From: Kineosporiaceae bacterium
Lineage (GTDB): Bacteria > Actinomycetota > Actinomycetes > Actinomycetales > Kineosporiaceae
Assembly: GCA_016713225.1 (NCBI GenBank)
Contig: JADJPO010000005.1
Span: 1 to 64,000, forward strand
Direction of reading: 5' to 3'
DNA: 64,000 nt
Part shown: one piece after another, positions 1 to 8,369 of the stretch
Layout: each line of letters opens with the position of its first letter
How positions within the stretch are numbered: the stretch's first letter is position 1
The notes under the pieces: model-generated
Database searches by the model: none
The model's input: only the letters and a program-made list of their open reading frames with translations
What the model was told of the DNA's origin: nothing
Program-made: the position numbers and the translations under genes

Positions 1-316
1 GCTCACCGTCGCCGTCGAGCACGGGAGGCGCAACCGGGCTGCGAAGAGAGCAGGACTGCGTCTCTTCGTCCGTACATCAGGACGACGACGCTCAGCTCGA
101 CCGGTTCGCGCACCGGCCGGGCCTGCAGGATACCGGCGTCGTCCATCGTGGTGTAGTCCTTCCCTCGTTCGCGTCCACGGCCGGGTGCATCGCACGCGAC
201 CCGCCTCCGGCCGTGACCAGACTGTGCGCTGCCCTGCCTGACGCCTAGCCCGCGCGGGAAACGGTTCGAAGGGATCAGGCGCCGAGGTTAGCCGAAGGGT
301 CGTCAACGAACTGCCG
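1..316. other. Unassigned region at the left edge
   Basis: I see no convincing gene here. Two plus-strand frames stay open for 150-240 bases, but their translations are Arg-rich and unlike any family I recognise. Genes to the right carry many one-base indels, so a real coding region, for example the tail of a gene that normally precedes nadD, could be scrambled beyond recognition. Confidence 0.3.
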
Positions 317-460
317 ATGGACGCGATGTGGTTCAGCCTGCTCGCGTTGGCTGTGTTCGCCCTGTTGCTCGCGGTCACCTTGGCGTTCCGCTCGATGGCC
401 CACCGCCTGACCAGCGGCGTTCGTCGCTCACGGTTCGACCGGCGCGCAGGGACAAGGTAG
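317..460 (+). CDS. Small single-pass membrane protein (47 aa), hypothetical
   Basis: A 47-codon frame runs from ATG to TAG and ends 10 bases before the nadD start. Residues 5-24 (WFSLLALAVFALLLAVTLAF) form one hydrophobic segment, followed by an Arg-rich, probably cytoplasmic tail. No family is recognised. The frame stays open upstream of this ATG, and since the neighbouring genes are full of indels it could instead be the end of a longer broken gene. The close spacing suggests transcription with nadD. Confidence 0.35.
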   Translation: MDAMWFSLLALAVFALLLAVTLAFRSMAHRLTSGVRRSRFDRRAGTR

Positions 461-470
461 CCACTAACCA

Positions 471-1096
471 GTGGTCAAGCCCACCCGGCTCGGGGTGATG
501 GGTGGCACGTTCGACCCGATCCACCACGGCCACCTGGTCGCCGCGAGCGAGGTGGCCCCCAGGTTCGACCTCGACGAGGTCGTGTTCGTGCCCACGGGCC
601 AGCCGTGGCAGAAGGCCGACCGTGAGGTCAGCCCGGCCGAGCATCGCTACCTGATGACCGTGGTCGCCACGGCGTCCAACCCGCGGTTCACCGTGAGTCG
701 GGTCGACATCGACCGACCCGGTCCGACCTACACCATCGACACCCTGCGTGACCTGCAGAAGCAGCGTTCCGGGGCAGATCTGTTCTTCATGACCGGCGCC
801 GATGCGTTTGGCTCAGATCCTGTCGTGGAAGGACGGCGGCGAGCCTGTTCGAGCTGGCCCACTTCGTCGGGTATTGGCCGGGCCACGTACTGAGACGATG
901 CCGGGCTTGCCCGCCGACCGGGTCTCGCTGATGGAGGTGCCGGCCGCTGGCGATCTCGTCCACGGACTGCCGGGATCAGGTGGGGCCCGGAGCGAACCGG
1001 TCTGGTACCTGGTGCCGGACGGTGTCGTTCAGTACATCGCCAAATACGGGCTCTATGCCCCTGGTTCGCCGTCGACTGTTGGGGAAGGTCCATTCG
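471..1096 (+). pseudogene. nadD: Nicotinate-nucleotide adenylyltransferase, frame broken by several indels
   Basis: NadD joins nicotinate mononucleotide and ATP to make deamido-NAD in cytosolic NAD synthesis. The GTG-started frame shows the nucleotidyltransferase signature GGTFDPIHHGHL near the N-terminus and FFMTGADAF later. The protein then continues in other frames: AQILSWKD from about 805, LFELAHFVG from about 845, and LPADRVSLMEVPA followed by VWYLVPDGVVQYIAKYGLYA from about 905. At least four single-base insertions explain this, for example TTT for TT at 807-809 and an extra C near 844. The C-terminal end is not sharply defined. The next two genes are broken the same way, so sequence error is more likely than decay of an essential gene. 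Confidence 0.8.
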
Positions 1097-1478
1097 GTGA
1101 GTGCTTCCGGAGCGGGCACGGGAGCCTGGCCGTCGCGCGGCGCTCGCGGCGTCCGACAAGTTGGCGTCCGACGTGGTGGCGCTTTGGACGTCGGCGAGCA
1201 GTTGGTGATCACCGACGTGTTCCTCCTCGCCTCGGCGCCCAACGATCGGCAGGTGCGCGCCATCGTCGACGCGGTGGAAGAGCGGCTGCTGGGCCTGGGG
1301 CCAAGCCGCTGCGCCGCGAAGGTGAAGCGCGAGGGCCCGCTGGGTGCTGCTCGACTTCGGCGAGATCGTGGTGCACGTGCAGCACACGGATGAGCGGCAG
1401 TACTACTCGCTGGAGCGGCTGTGGCGTGACTGTCCGCCCCTCGAGCTGCCCGTGATGCCGCGCAACCCGAGCCAGTGA
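1097..1478 (+). pseudogene. rsfS: Ribosome silencing factor RsfS, frame broken by indels
   Basis: RsfS binds ribosomal protein L14 and blocks subunit joining in starved cells. Pieces are spread over three frames. SDKLASDVVA reads near 1155-1185. VGEQLVITDVFLLASAPNDRQ continues to about 1320. The C-terminal part, WVLLDFGEIVVHVQ then YYSLERLWRDCPPLELP, ends at the TGA at 1476-1478. The family is about 120 residues, which fits the span. The order nadD-rsfS-phosphatase is conserved in actinobacteria. Several indels are needed, as in its neighbours. Confidence 0.8.
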
Positions 1479-1496
1479 GCTGGTGGTGATCTCGCA

Positions 1497-2182
1497 GTGA
1501 GCGCTCGACGGCTCGTTCTGCTGCGGCACGGGCGCACGGCGTCCAATGCCGAGAACCGGTTCCAGGGCCACCTCGACGTCGAGCTGGACGACGTGGGGCT
1601 GGCTCAGGCGGCCGTCGCGGCGGCCCACCTGGGCGAGCTGTTGGCGGACGCCGCGGCGCTGCGGCGCCGTCCGGGTAGTCTCCTCGGACCTGTCCCGGGC
1701 GACAGACGGCCGAGCCGCTGGCCAAGAGCGCTCGGCGTCGACCTGGAGCTGGACGACGCGCTGCGCGAAGCAGGACGGCGGGGCGTGGCAGGGGTTGTTG
1801 CGTGACGAGATCGAGCGGCGCTTCCCGGACGAGTACGGCCGCTGGATGGCGGGGGAGGACCTGGTCATCGGCGGCGGGGAGTCGCTGGGGCAGTGTTGGG
1901 TGCGCTGCGAGGGCGGTATCAGTCGGCACGCCGAGGCGATGACCGGTGAGGCGGACGGCGGCACGCTCGTGGTGGTCTCGCACGGGGCCTCGATGCGCGG
2001 GGCGATGCTGCGGCTGCTGGGTCTGATCGGGCGAGGGCGCCGAGGAGGTCGCGCGCGACCTGGCGCTCTACCGGACCTTCGACGGCTTCGGGAATGCCCA
2101 TTGGGCCGAGCTGGGGGTGCGGAGCAGCGGCTGGGTGCTGGAGCGGTTCAACCTGAGCGCGCCGGACGCACCGGCGTCCTGA
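1497..2182 (+). pseudogene. Histidine phosphatase (phosphoglycerate-mutase-like), frame broken by indels
   Basis: The start shows the catalytic RHG motif (LVLLRHGRTASNAENRFQG), with His as the phosphate acceptor. The frame is then lost near 1665, and VVSSDLSRA, AWQGLLRDEIERRFPDEY and the second catalytic His (VVVSHGASMRGAML) appear in another frame. The end, EVARDLALYRTFDGFGNAHW to the TGA at 2180-2182, is in a third. Intact homologues are about 220 residues, matching this span. The phosphatase next to rsfS and followed by tRNA-Ala is a conserved actinobacterial arrangement. Substrate is unknown. Confidence 0.8.
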
Positions 2183-2237
2183 GCAGCGGATTGCATCTGC
2201 GTTGCATCTGCGCCTCATGGCGGAGACAATGTCGTTC

Positions 2238-2513
2238 ATGGCAACCACAACGGTGGGATTCGCGGTGGCGGACGAGGATCAGGAGCGCCTTGCTCGGCTG
2301 GTCGAGTACTTCGGCGCAGGCAATCGCTCCGCGTATCTGAGGGCGACCCTGGCCGTGATGGAGTCGTTGGCCCGAGCCGAGAGGTTGCGCGAGCTGCAGG
2401 CCGAGAGCGCCGAACGGCTGGCGGGCGAGAACCTGAGTGATGGCGATTTGCTCGAGGGCATTCGTCGGGCCTACAAGAAGCGTCCCCGCGGCGAGCACGT
2501 GTCGAACCCGTGA
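2238..2513 (+). CDS. Ribbon-helix-helix antitoxin-like protein
   Basis: A short protein of about 91 residues with an N-terminal segment (TTTVGFAVADEDQERLARLVEYFG, then NRSAYLRATLAVM) of the kind seen in CopG/ParD/VapB proteins: a beta strand that would read DNA, then two helices. The C-terminal half is charged, as expected for the part that wraps a toxin. Its stop overlaps the GTG of the PIN-domain gene by four bases (GTGA), the typical antitoxin-toxin coupling. I prefer the ATG at 2238; an in-frame start at 2202 is possible. The family assignment rests on pattern and context. Confidence 0.65.
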   Translation: MATTTVGFAVADEDQERLARLVEYFGAGNRSAYLRATLAVMESLARAERLRELQAESAERLAGENLSDGDLLEGIRRAYKKRPRGEHVSNP

Positions 2514-3031
2514 CCCTTCCCGGCCCGGTGGCCGTACCCGTGGTGTTCGACGTCAACGTCCTGGTGCGAGCTGTAGCTGATGGCGAGTCGGCATTTCGGA
2601 GCTGGCCTTCGCCGCCCCCCACGACCAGCAACCCCTGTGCGGATTGCCTCGGTGTGATCAACGATGCCGCTGAGTTCGGGCTGTGGCTGTCGCCCCACAT
2701 CCTGGTGAACACCGCCACGGTGCTGGTCGACTACCTGCGATGGCCCACCATGCGCGCGGACGCCTATGTCGAGCTGCTGGGCGAGCTCGCGGACGCCTCG
2801 GGGGGCGGCCTGGTCGATCCACCGCCGGCCGTCGGGGATTGTCCTGATTGGGAGGACAACAGGGTGCTCGACCTCGTTCTCGCCGTCGGCGCACATCTGG
2901 TGGTGTCTGCGGACGCCGACCTGACCACGATGTCTCCGTGGCGCGGTCGACCCGTGCTCGAACCAGCGCAGTTCGCCTCGCTGGTCGACGCCTCAAGGCG
3001 TGCACGCCGCAGACCGCCCCGGCAGCGCTGA
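2510..3031 (+). CDS. PIN-domain ribonuclease toxin (VapC-like)
   Basis: A 173-residue PIN-domain protein. The first acidic metal ligand is in VVFDVNVLVRAV near the N-terminus, and later ones are in DCPDWEDNRVLDLVLAVGAHLVVSADADL, the usual PIN spacing. PIN toxins cut RNA, often tRNA or rRNA, when the antitoxin is lost. It starts at a GTG inside the stop region of the antitoxin gene. The pair lies between the phosphatase and tRNA-Ala. Its last 13 codons overlap, on the other strand, the far end of the recombinase reading frame. Confidence 0.75.
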   Translation: MTLPGPVAVPVVFDVNVLVRAVADGESAFRSWPSPPPTTSNPCADCLGVINDAAEFGLWLSPHILVNTATVLVDYLRWPTMRADAYVELLGELADASGGGLVDPPPAVGDCPDWEDNRVLDLVLAVGAHLVVSADADLTTMSPWRGRPVLEPAQFASLVDASRRARRRPPRQR

Positions 3032-3103
3032 CTGGTCGGCCCGGCAGGCGAGTATCGATTTGGAGTCCGGAGGGGAAGTCGGGATAGACTCACTCCGCTC
3101 CAC

Positions 3104-3177
<74 letters not shown>

Positions 3178-4887
3178 TGGCGGTTCTACTCGAACCCCCG
3201 TCCAAAGAGACGGGATCGAGCAGCCCCGCCAAGGTTCCCCAGATAGCAGGCTCGCCGTTCGCGGTGGGCCTGTTGTCGTATGCGAGGCTGGTGGCCGCAG
3301 CGTGCTGGCGGAACGCTCGCGCGGAGGCCATGAGACCTCGGACGGGCTCGGTGTACGTCTGGTCTACGACCTTGGTCTCCAGGTCGTCGCCCCGGTCGAT
3401 TAACAGCTCATCGAACATCGCCTGGTTGAGGAGCCGTCGCCCTTGATCGGGGACGCGCTGGTAGAGCGCTTGGGGATGGGCGAGCAGATCGAGTTGAGAT
3501 AGCAGTACGGCAGCGCCTTGTTCCATGCCGTCGTCGGTGGCCTTGAGCCGTTTCTGGATGCCGTGCCGTTGGTTCTGGAGCCGTGTGAGGCGGGTTCGAA
3601 TCTTGTCGGTGGCCAGGCTTGCATCGGCGGCAAGATCGAGCAGGTTCTCCTCCTGCACGTCGATCTTCGCCAGCTCGGCCGTCAGCTGCTCGTGGAGCAG
3701 CCTGGCGCTGGCGTTCGTGTCGTCGAGCGTCGCAGTCACGTTCGCACGGGCTCGCATGACGAAGTCCTCGGGCAGTGTCTGGGTGCCCCAATGGTCAATG
3801 ACGGCGTCCTCGACATGCTCCATCGGCAGGTACGGCAGGTCGCAGATTCCGTCCTGGCGACCTCGGCAGAGGAAGTACCAGTAGTCCGCGCCATGCCGGT
3901 TCGTGACCTTCGTGATGATCAACCGCCCTCTTCTGTCGTGGGCGTGACAGCGGGCGCACCACAAGCTGCCCTTGAGGTAGTGGTCGTGGACACGCTTCCG
4001 CTCACCGGCGACGCCTCGGGCATCGAGGATCACCTGAACGTGGTCGAACAGTTCCTGGCTGACGAGCGGTTCGTGCCGCCCCGGGTACTCGATGCCCTTG
4101 AAGGTCACGATGCCGAGGTAGTACCGGTCGCGCAGCATCACGGCGAGCTTCGAGTCAGTCACCGGTCCCGCCGGGTAACGGCCGGGGCGGGTGCGCAGGC
4201 CGCGGGTCGTCAGCTCGTCGGCCAGCCGCTCGAAGCTGTACTGGTTGGTCGCGAACAGCTCAAACGCCAGGGCAACAAACGGTGCGCGTTCCTCATCCAG
4301 GACGACGGTGCGCACCTCCACGTCCCTCAAACCGCTCGCGCACGTTCGTGTAGCCGAGCTTGGCTCGGCCCAGGGTGCCGCCTCGCTTGGCCTTCTCCGC
4401 CATCTTGTAGCGGATGTCCGCGCCGTCTTCAGCCGATCGGTACTCGTTGAAGGCCGCCAGCATGCCGTGCATGAGCTGGCCGACGGGCGTCTCATCAATG
4501 CTCTCGGTGGCCGAGATGAGTGTGGTCTTGTACTTGCGCAAGCTGGCCATAACAAGGGCGTCGTCAACCCGGTTACGGTTCATCCGGGACAGCTTGTAGA
4601 CGATCACGTAGTTGACGTCCCGCATCGTGCGGATGCGATGGAGCATTTCCTGGAACGCAGGCCGCTTATCCATGCTTGTGGCCGACTTGCCGGGCTCGAT
4701 GTACTCCTCGACCACGCGCACGCCCAACTGGGCGGCCTTGCGCAGGCAGGCCTCGCGTTGCGCCGGGATCGAGATGCCCTCGGGGTCGTAGTCGGTCTTG
4801 ACCTGACTCGGGGTGCTCACGCGCAGGTAGATCACTGCAGTGGGCGCGGCGAACGTCCCGCCGGTAGGTGTCAGCTCTGCTGTCATG

Positions 4888-5436
4888 TCATACCTCCTTA
4901 ACGATGTAGTGGGACTTGGCATCCACCAGCCCAACCTGGAGTAGTCGGATGCGGATGGCCTTGCGGCTCACGCCAAACCGCTTGGCGAGTGCGCCCTGGT
5001 CGCGCGTGCCGGAGCGCCAGGCTGCTCGCAGCCACTTCCGTGGGACGAGGAGGCAACCGGCGAAGTAGTCGCAGACCTGTTCACGCAGCTCGTGGGCGTC
5101 CTTGGCGTACAAGATCGTCTCCATCGGATGGTCGAGGATGTGCTTGAACTCGTGAGCGAGGCTCCAGCGCTGTCGCCCCAAGCGCGCCGCTCCGTTGACG
5201 AGGATCAGCCAGCGACCGTGACTCCACTGAGTCGCCGCCATCGCCTCCGTCGGTGTCACGCGTTCAACCTGAACCAGTGGAATGGCCGCCAGTCGTTCCT
5301 CGGGGACGGGTGGCGCAACGACAGCCAGCAGACGCAGCAGCGCCTCGGCCTGCGCTTCGGCGACGTCGAGCGCCTCCGTCTGGGACAGACGGTGAAGCGG
5401 AGCCAGGTCGCGCAGCACCATGAGGGTGCCACGCAT
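4888..5436 (-). CDS. ImmA/IrrE-family metallopeptidase
   Basis: A 182-residue zinc peptidase with HEFKH at residues 95-99 (the HExxH site) and a downstream helix LREQVCDYFAGCLLVP that probably gives the third ligand, as in ImmA/IrrE. ImmA-type peptidases cleave the partner XRE repressor upon DNA damage and derepress the element. The start overlaps the XRE stop (TAATG), and the end contains the ribosome site for the recombinase, so repressor, peptidase and recombinase look like one translationally coupled unit. Confidence 0.85.
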   Translation of the reverse strand: MRGTLMVLRDLAPLHRLSQTEALDVAEAQAEALLRLLAVVAPPVPEERLAAIPLVQVERVTPTEAMAATQWSHGRWLILVNGAARLGRQRWSLAHEFKHILDHPMETILYAKDAHELREQVCDYFAGCLLVPRKWLRAAWRSGTRDQGALAKRFGVSRKAIRIRLLQVGLVDAKSHYIVKEV

Positions 5437-5822
5437 TAGCCCTGACCCTCCGGTCTCGGCAACCGGTACTTCTCATTAATCAGACGGAAGTGCGCTTCCA
5501 GCTGCTGGATTGCCTCGTCGGGTAGCTGGTACTTGGTGCGCAGGTACGGGGCGAAGCCGGGCAGCCCGTGCGGGTCGACGAAGCCTGCCTCTGAGTAGAG
5601 GTCGGCCACCTCGATGTCGAGCGCCCGCGCGATCTTGTAGAGCTGACGGGCGGTCGGTGCCCCGACGAGTCCCTTCTCTATGCGTGAAATGTAGGAGAAG
5701 TCCACGCCTGCCTTGGCGGCGAGGCCACGCATGGACAGCTTCCGCTCAGATCGTAGCTGTTGCACATATGCACCGAGCCGAGCGGCCTCATCATTTACCG
5801 GCTGTAGCTTTGTTCTAGACAT
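5436..5822 (-). CDS. XRE-family transcriptional repressor of the element
   Basis: A 128-residue protein with a helix-turn-helix at about residues 17-72 (LRSERKLSMRGLAAKAG, then FSYISRIEKG). The C-terminal part is a plausible target for the adjacent ImmA-like peptidase. The ATG at 5822 follows GGGAGGTGG at a suitable distance; an upstream extension of the frame lies in AT-richer intergenic DNA and is unlikely. Upstream on this strand is a TAGAAT hexamer (about 5868-5873) that could be a -10 box. By analogy with ICEBs1 it should control excision, but I infer this from gene order only. Confidence 0.8.
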   Translation of the reverse strand: MSRTKLQPVNDEAARLGAYVQQLRSERKLSMRGLAAKAGVDFSYISRIEKGLVGAPTARQLYKIARALDIEVADLYSEAGFVDPHGLPGFAPYLRTKYQLPDEAIQQLEAHFRLINEKYRLPRPEGQG

Positions 5823-5971
5823 TATTGACCACCTCCCAATTCCGTCCGGTCTATTCATTCTCGATTCTATAAGGAATTGTTGCCCTCGTTCCACGCTATG
5901 TTTCCTAAAGGGTAGGCTGCCCTTATCGTCTAGAATTGGAATATCAGACATTGACTTTGACTGTTGGGTGA

Positions 5972-6010
5972 GTGCGGGAGGAGAAAGCAATATGCTTCCC
6001 CCTCCCGCAC
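5972..6010. terminator. Hairpin between the RHH gene and the XRE gene
   Basis: GTGCGGGAGG (5972-5981) pairs with CCTCCCGCAC (6001-6010), and an inner AAGC/GCTT extends the fold. It lies just past the stop of the minus-strand RHH gene. No long T run follows, so termination strength is uncertain. Confidence 0.55.
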
Positions 6011-6028
6011 CGATACACGGCCTGATTC

Positions 6029-6349
6029 TCAGGACGTGCTGGGGCGGCGGCTGCGCCCGCGAGGCTCCTCGCCTGCGGGCTCGCTCGTCGCCGGGGTCGG
6101 GCCCATGAGAGCCTGCAGCGCAGCGCGCTTGGTCGCGGCCTCCTGCTCCATCGCCGCGAGCGCCTTGGCCGCCTGAGCCGCCAGATCACCGCCGTCACGC
6201 TTGGCGGCGATGAGGTGCTGGACTGCCATCCGGAGGGTGTCGTTGAGCGACAGTTCCTCCAGCGCCGCGATGAGCACGAGCTGCGCGTGCTCATCGTCAG
6301 GCAGCCGCACCGCGATGGTCTTGTACCCGCGTCCGCTTGGTTCGGACAT
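6029..6349 (-). CDS. Ribbon-helix-helix protein, possible relaxosome or partition accessory
   Basis: A 106-residue protein. Residues about 9-50 (YKTIAVRLPDDEHAQLVLIA, then LSLNDTLRMAVQHLIAAKR) fit a CopG/MobC-like ribbon-helix-helix fold that would bind DNA as a dimer. An Ala-rich helix and an Arg-rich tail follow. The ATG at 6349 has GGAGGTCC directly upstream. It is the last gene of the long minus-strand transfer run and is followed by a hairpin. On mobile elements such proteins often bind oriT, but no origin is identified here. Confidence 0.6.
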   Translation of the reverse strand: MSEPSGRGYKTIAVRLPDDEHAQLVLIAALEELSLNDTLRMAVQHLIAAKRDGGDLAAQAAKALAAMEQEAATKRAALQALMGPTPATSEPAGEEPRGRSRRPSTS

Positions 6350-6426
6350 CGGACCTCCTCGGTGGGATTGCAGCCGGCCACCCGGGATGGATGACGAGTA
6401 CGGCTGCAGGCCACCGGCGAGGGGCC

Positions 6427-7428
6427 TCACGCTGCCGCTGCCATGGGCGGGCCATCCGCTAAACCCAGGCGCTGCTGGGCCAGCCGCACATAGTCCGGGT
6501 TCAGCTCGATGCCCAGCCAGTCGCGGCCGAGTTCCTGGGCTACCAGCCCGACGGTGCCGGAGCCGAAGAACGGGTCGAGCACGACGCCTGGCCTGGGGTC
6601 GACCGCAAGGCCGCACGACGGCCCAGCGGTGGTCAGCTGCGTGGCCTGGTCTGGTGCGCACGGCAGACCGCAGTGGCTGCACACCCAGCGGGGGCAGGTC
6701 GCCAGGATGGGCCGCCGCACGAGTACGGGTGGGAAGGTGGCGAAGTGCGCGCCCGGGAAGCTGCTCGTCGCCGTGCGCCAGACGTCGCCGGGGTTCTTGC
6801 CGAGCGGGTGACCAGCGCGACCCTCAGCCTTCAGCAGGGCGAGTCCAGACCGGCTGGCAGCCAGCGGTCCCGTCCAACCCTCCGCTACCTGCCTGGCGGT
6901 CGGAGAAGGTGGTGATGTCCGGGTGCGCGAGACGCTCCGGTGCGGCTCCCGGATGGCGTCGAGGTCGAAGTAGTAGGCGGGCGACCGGACCAGCAGGAAC
7001 AGCACTTCCCAGTTCAAGGCGAGTCGGTCCCGCACCGAGGTAGGCATAGCGTTCGTCTTCGCCCAGATGACCTTGTTGCGCACGACCCAGCCGTCTTCGG
7101 CCAGGGCCAGTACCAGCCGCTCCGGAGCCAGCAGCAGGCTCTTGGGTGCCGCGCCATAGCGCTGGTGCGTCGAGAAGCTATCGCCCAGGTTGAGTCAGAA
7201 CGCGCCCGTCGGCTTGAGCACCCGCGCCATGCCTCGGGCGACAGCCCGCAGCCCGATGACCCATTCCCCGACGCTGCCCTCCAGGCCGAGCTGGCCGCTC
7301 GTTCCGTAGTCGCGCAGCGCGAAGTACGGCGGAGATGTGACGACGCAGTCGACGGATGCCTCGGGTAGCCCACCGAGCCGGGTCAGGGCGTCGCCGGTCA
7401 GGATGCGGTTGCGTACAAGCTCCTCCAT
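6427..7428 (-). pseudogene. DNA methyltransferase (N4-cytosine/N6-adenine type) interrupted by in-frame TGA
   Basis: The first part has the catalytic motif VVTSPPYFALRDYG and ends VARVLKPTGAF at a TGA (7195-7193). The same frame continues with LNLGDSFS, VIWAKTNAMP, WEVLFLLVRSPAYYFDLD, and the cofactor motif VVLDPFFGSGTVGLVAQELG near the C-terminus. Related enzymes have Trp at the stop position (GAFWLNLGDS), so this is one TGG-to-TGA change, not an indel. The start abuts the stop of the replication-relaxation gene. It would protect element DNA from restriction if functional. Read-through, true inactivation or a base-call error are all possible. Confidence 0.75.
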
Positions 7429-8217
7429 CTATGCCGCCCCCTGCTTGAGCCGGGCGACGGCCTCGGACTGGAGCGCGACCAGGAAAACGCTCTTGAGCGT
7501 CAGGGGCTGGCGCTCGATCACTTTGGATACGACGCGTGCTCGGGTGGTGTCGGGAACGAGCCAGAGCACCTTGGGGTAGATCCCGTGCTGCGCCTGTTCC
7601 TTCCCTGAGCGCATGTAGCCCAGGTACTGCTCCATCTTTCGGCCGAGCACCGCAGCCGACTCGGTGCTGCGATCGATCTCCAGGAACCAGTGATCTTCGT
7701 AGCCGTCGACCCGCAGGACGGTGTAGGCGTCCGGCCGCAGCGTGGCGCGGACACCGCCGACCCCGAAGAAGCTGCGCCAGCACATCGGTTCGCCCTCGTA
7801 CTCCCGGATGCCCAGCTCGCCCCGGCGTTCCGCCTGAACGATGTCGACGTAGGTCTGGGTCAGCGCGAGGGCGTGGTCGACGTAGGCCGGTCCAACGGCG
7901 CGTGGCGGCCGTGGGCGACGTCCGGAGGCCTGGTCGACCACCCGCTGCCCGGCGACGTCCAGGGCGTACACGTGGCCTCTGGAACCCGCTCGGACGCCCC
8001 CAATGACGCGGGGCAGACGGGTCACTAGTCGTCGCTCGGCCAGGCTCCGTAGGACGTCCTGGGCGCGCCGCCGGGTGATGTCCGTGCAGTGGAGATCTTC
8101 AAGATGAGTCGAGGTAGCCAGCCGTACCTTGGCGAGCGTATGGATGACCTGCCAGTCCCGGTTGGTGAGTTCCAGGCGGACGCGAGCCAAGCGCCTGCGC
8201 GTGATAGAAGTCGTCAT
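7429..8217 (-). CDS. Replication-relaxation family protein
   Basis: A 262-residue protein resembling the replication-relaxation family common on actinobacterial plasmids and integrative elements. The N-terminal winged-helix region reads LTNRDWQVIHTLAKVRLATS then ARRRAQ-type residues before LVTRLPRVIGG. The C-terminal half has the hallmark WFLEIDRSTES and KMEQYLGYM. The ATG at 8217 has GGAGGTGA upstream and overlaps the small upstream ORF by ATGA. It may open or handle DNA during replication or transfer; the biochemical role is not established. Confidence 0.75.
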   Translation of the reverse strand: MTTSITRRRLARVRLELTNRDWQVIHTLAKVRLATSTHLEDLHCTDITRRRAQDVLRSLAERRLVTRLPRVIGGVRAGSRGHVYALDVAGQRVVDQASGRRPRPPRAVGPAYVDHALALTQTYVDIVQAERRGELGIREYEGEPMCWRSFFGVGGVRATLRPDAYTVLRVDGYEDHWFLEIDRSTESAAVLGRKMEQYLGYMRSGKEQAQHGIYPKVLWLVPDTTRARVVSKVIERQPLTLKSVFLVALQSEAVARLKQGAA

Positions 8218-8369
8218 GACGTCACCTCCAGAGATGACAAGACATTCCCGGGCGTTTTCGCGCTGCAAACGGCCTGTGGCCTGGGAGAACGCGCCCGAGC
8301 AATCGACGCGAACTGATGAGCGAGCGGATGGTCGGCGCGCTGGTTTGGGTAGAGGGCTGAGGTGCTCAT
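8214..8369 (-). CDS. Small protein (51 aa) fused by overlaps to its neighbours
   Basis: A short frame that exactly fills the gap between two transfer genes. Its ATG overlaps the coupling-ATPase stop (ATGA), and its TGA overlaps the ATG of the replication-relaxation gene (ATGA). The translation is polar, with no recognised domain (begins MSTSALYPNQRADHPLAH). The double overlap is the main reason to believe it is translated; alternatively it only carries ribosomes from one gene to the next. Confidence 0.5.
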   Translation of the reverse strand: MSTSALYPNQRADHPLAHQFASIARARSPRPQAVCSAKTPGNVLSSLEVTS

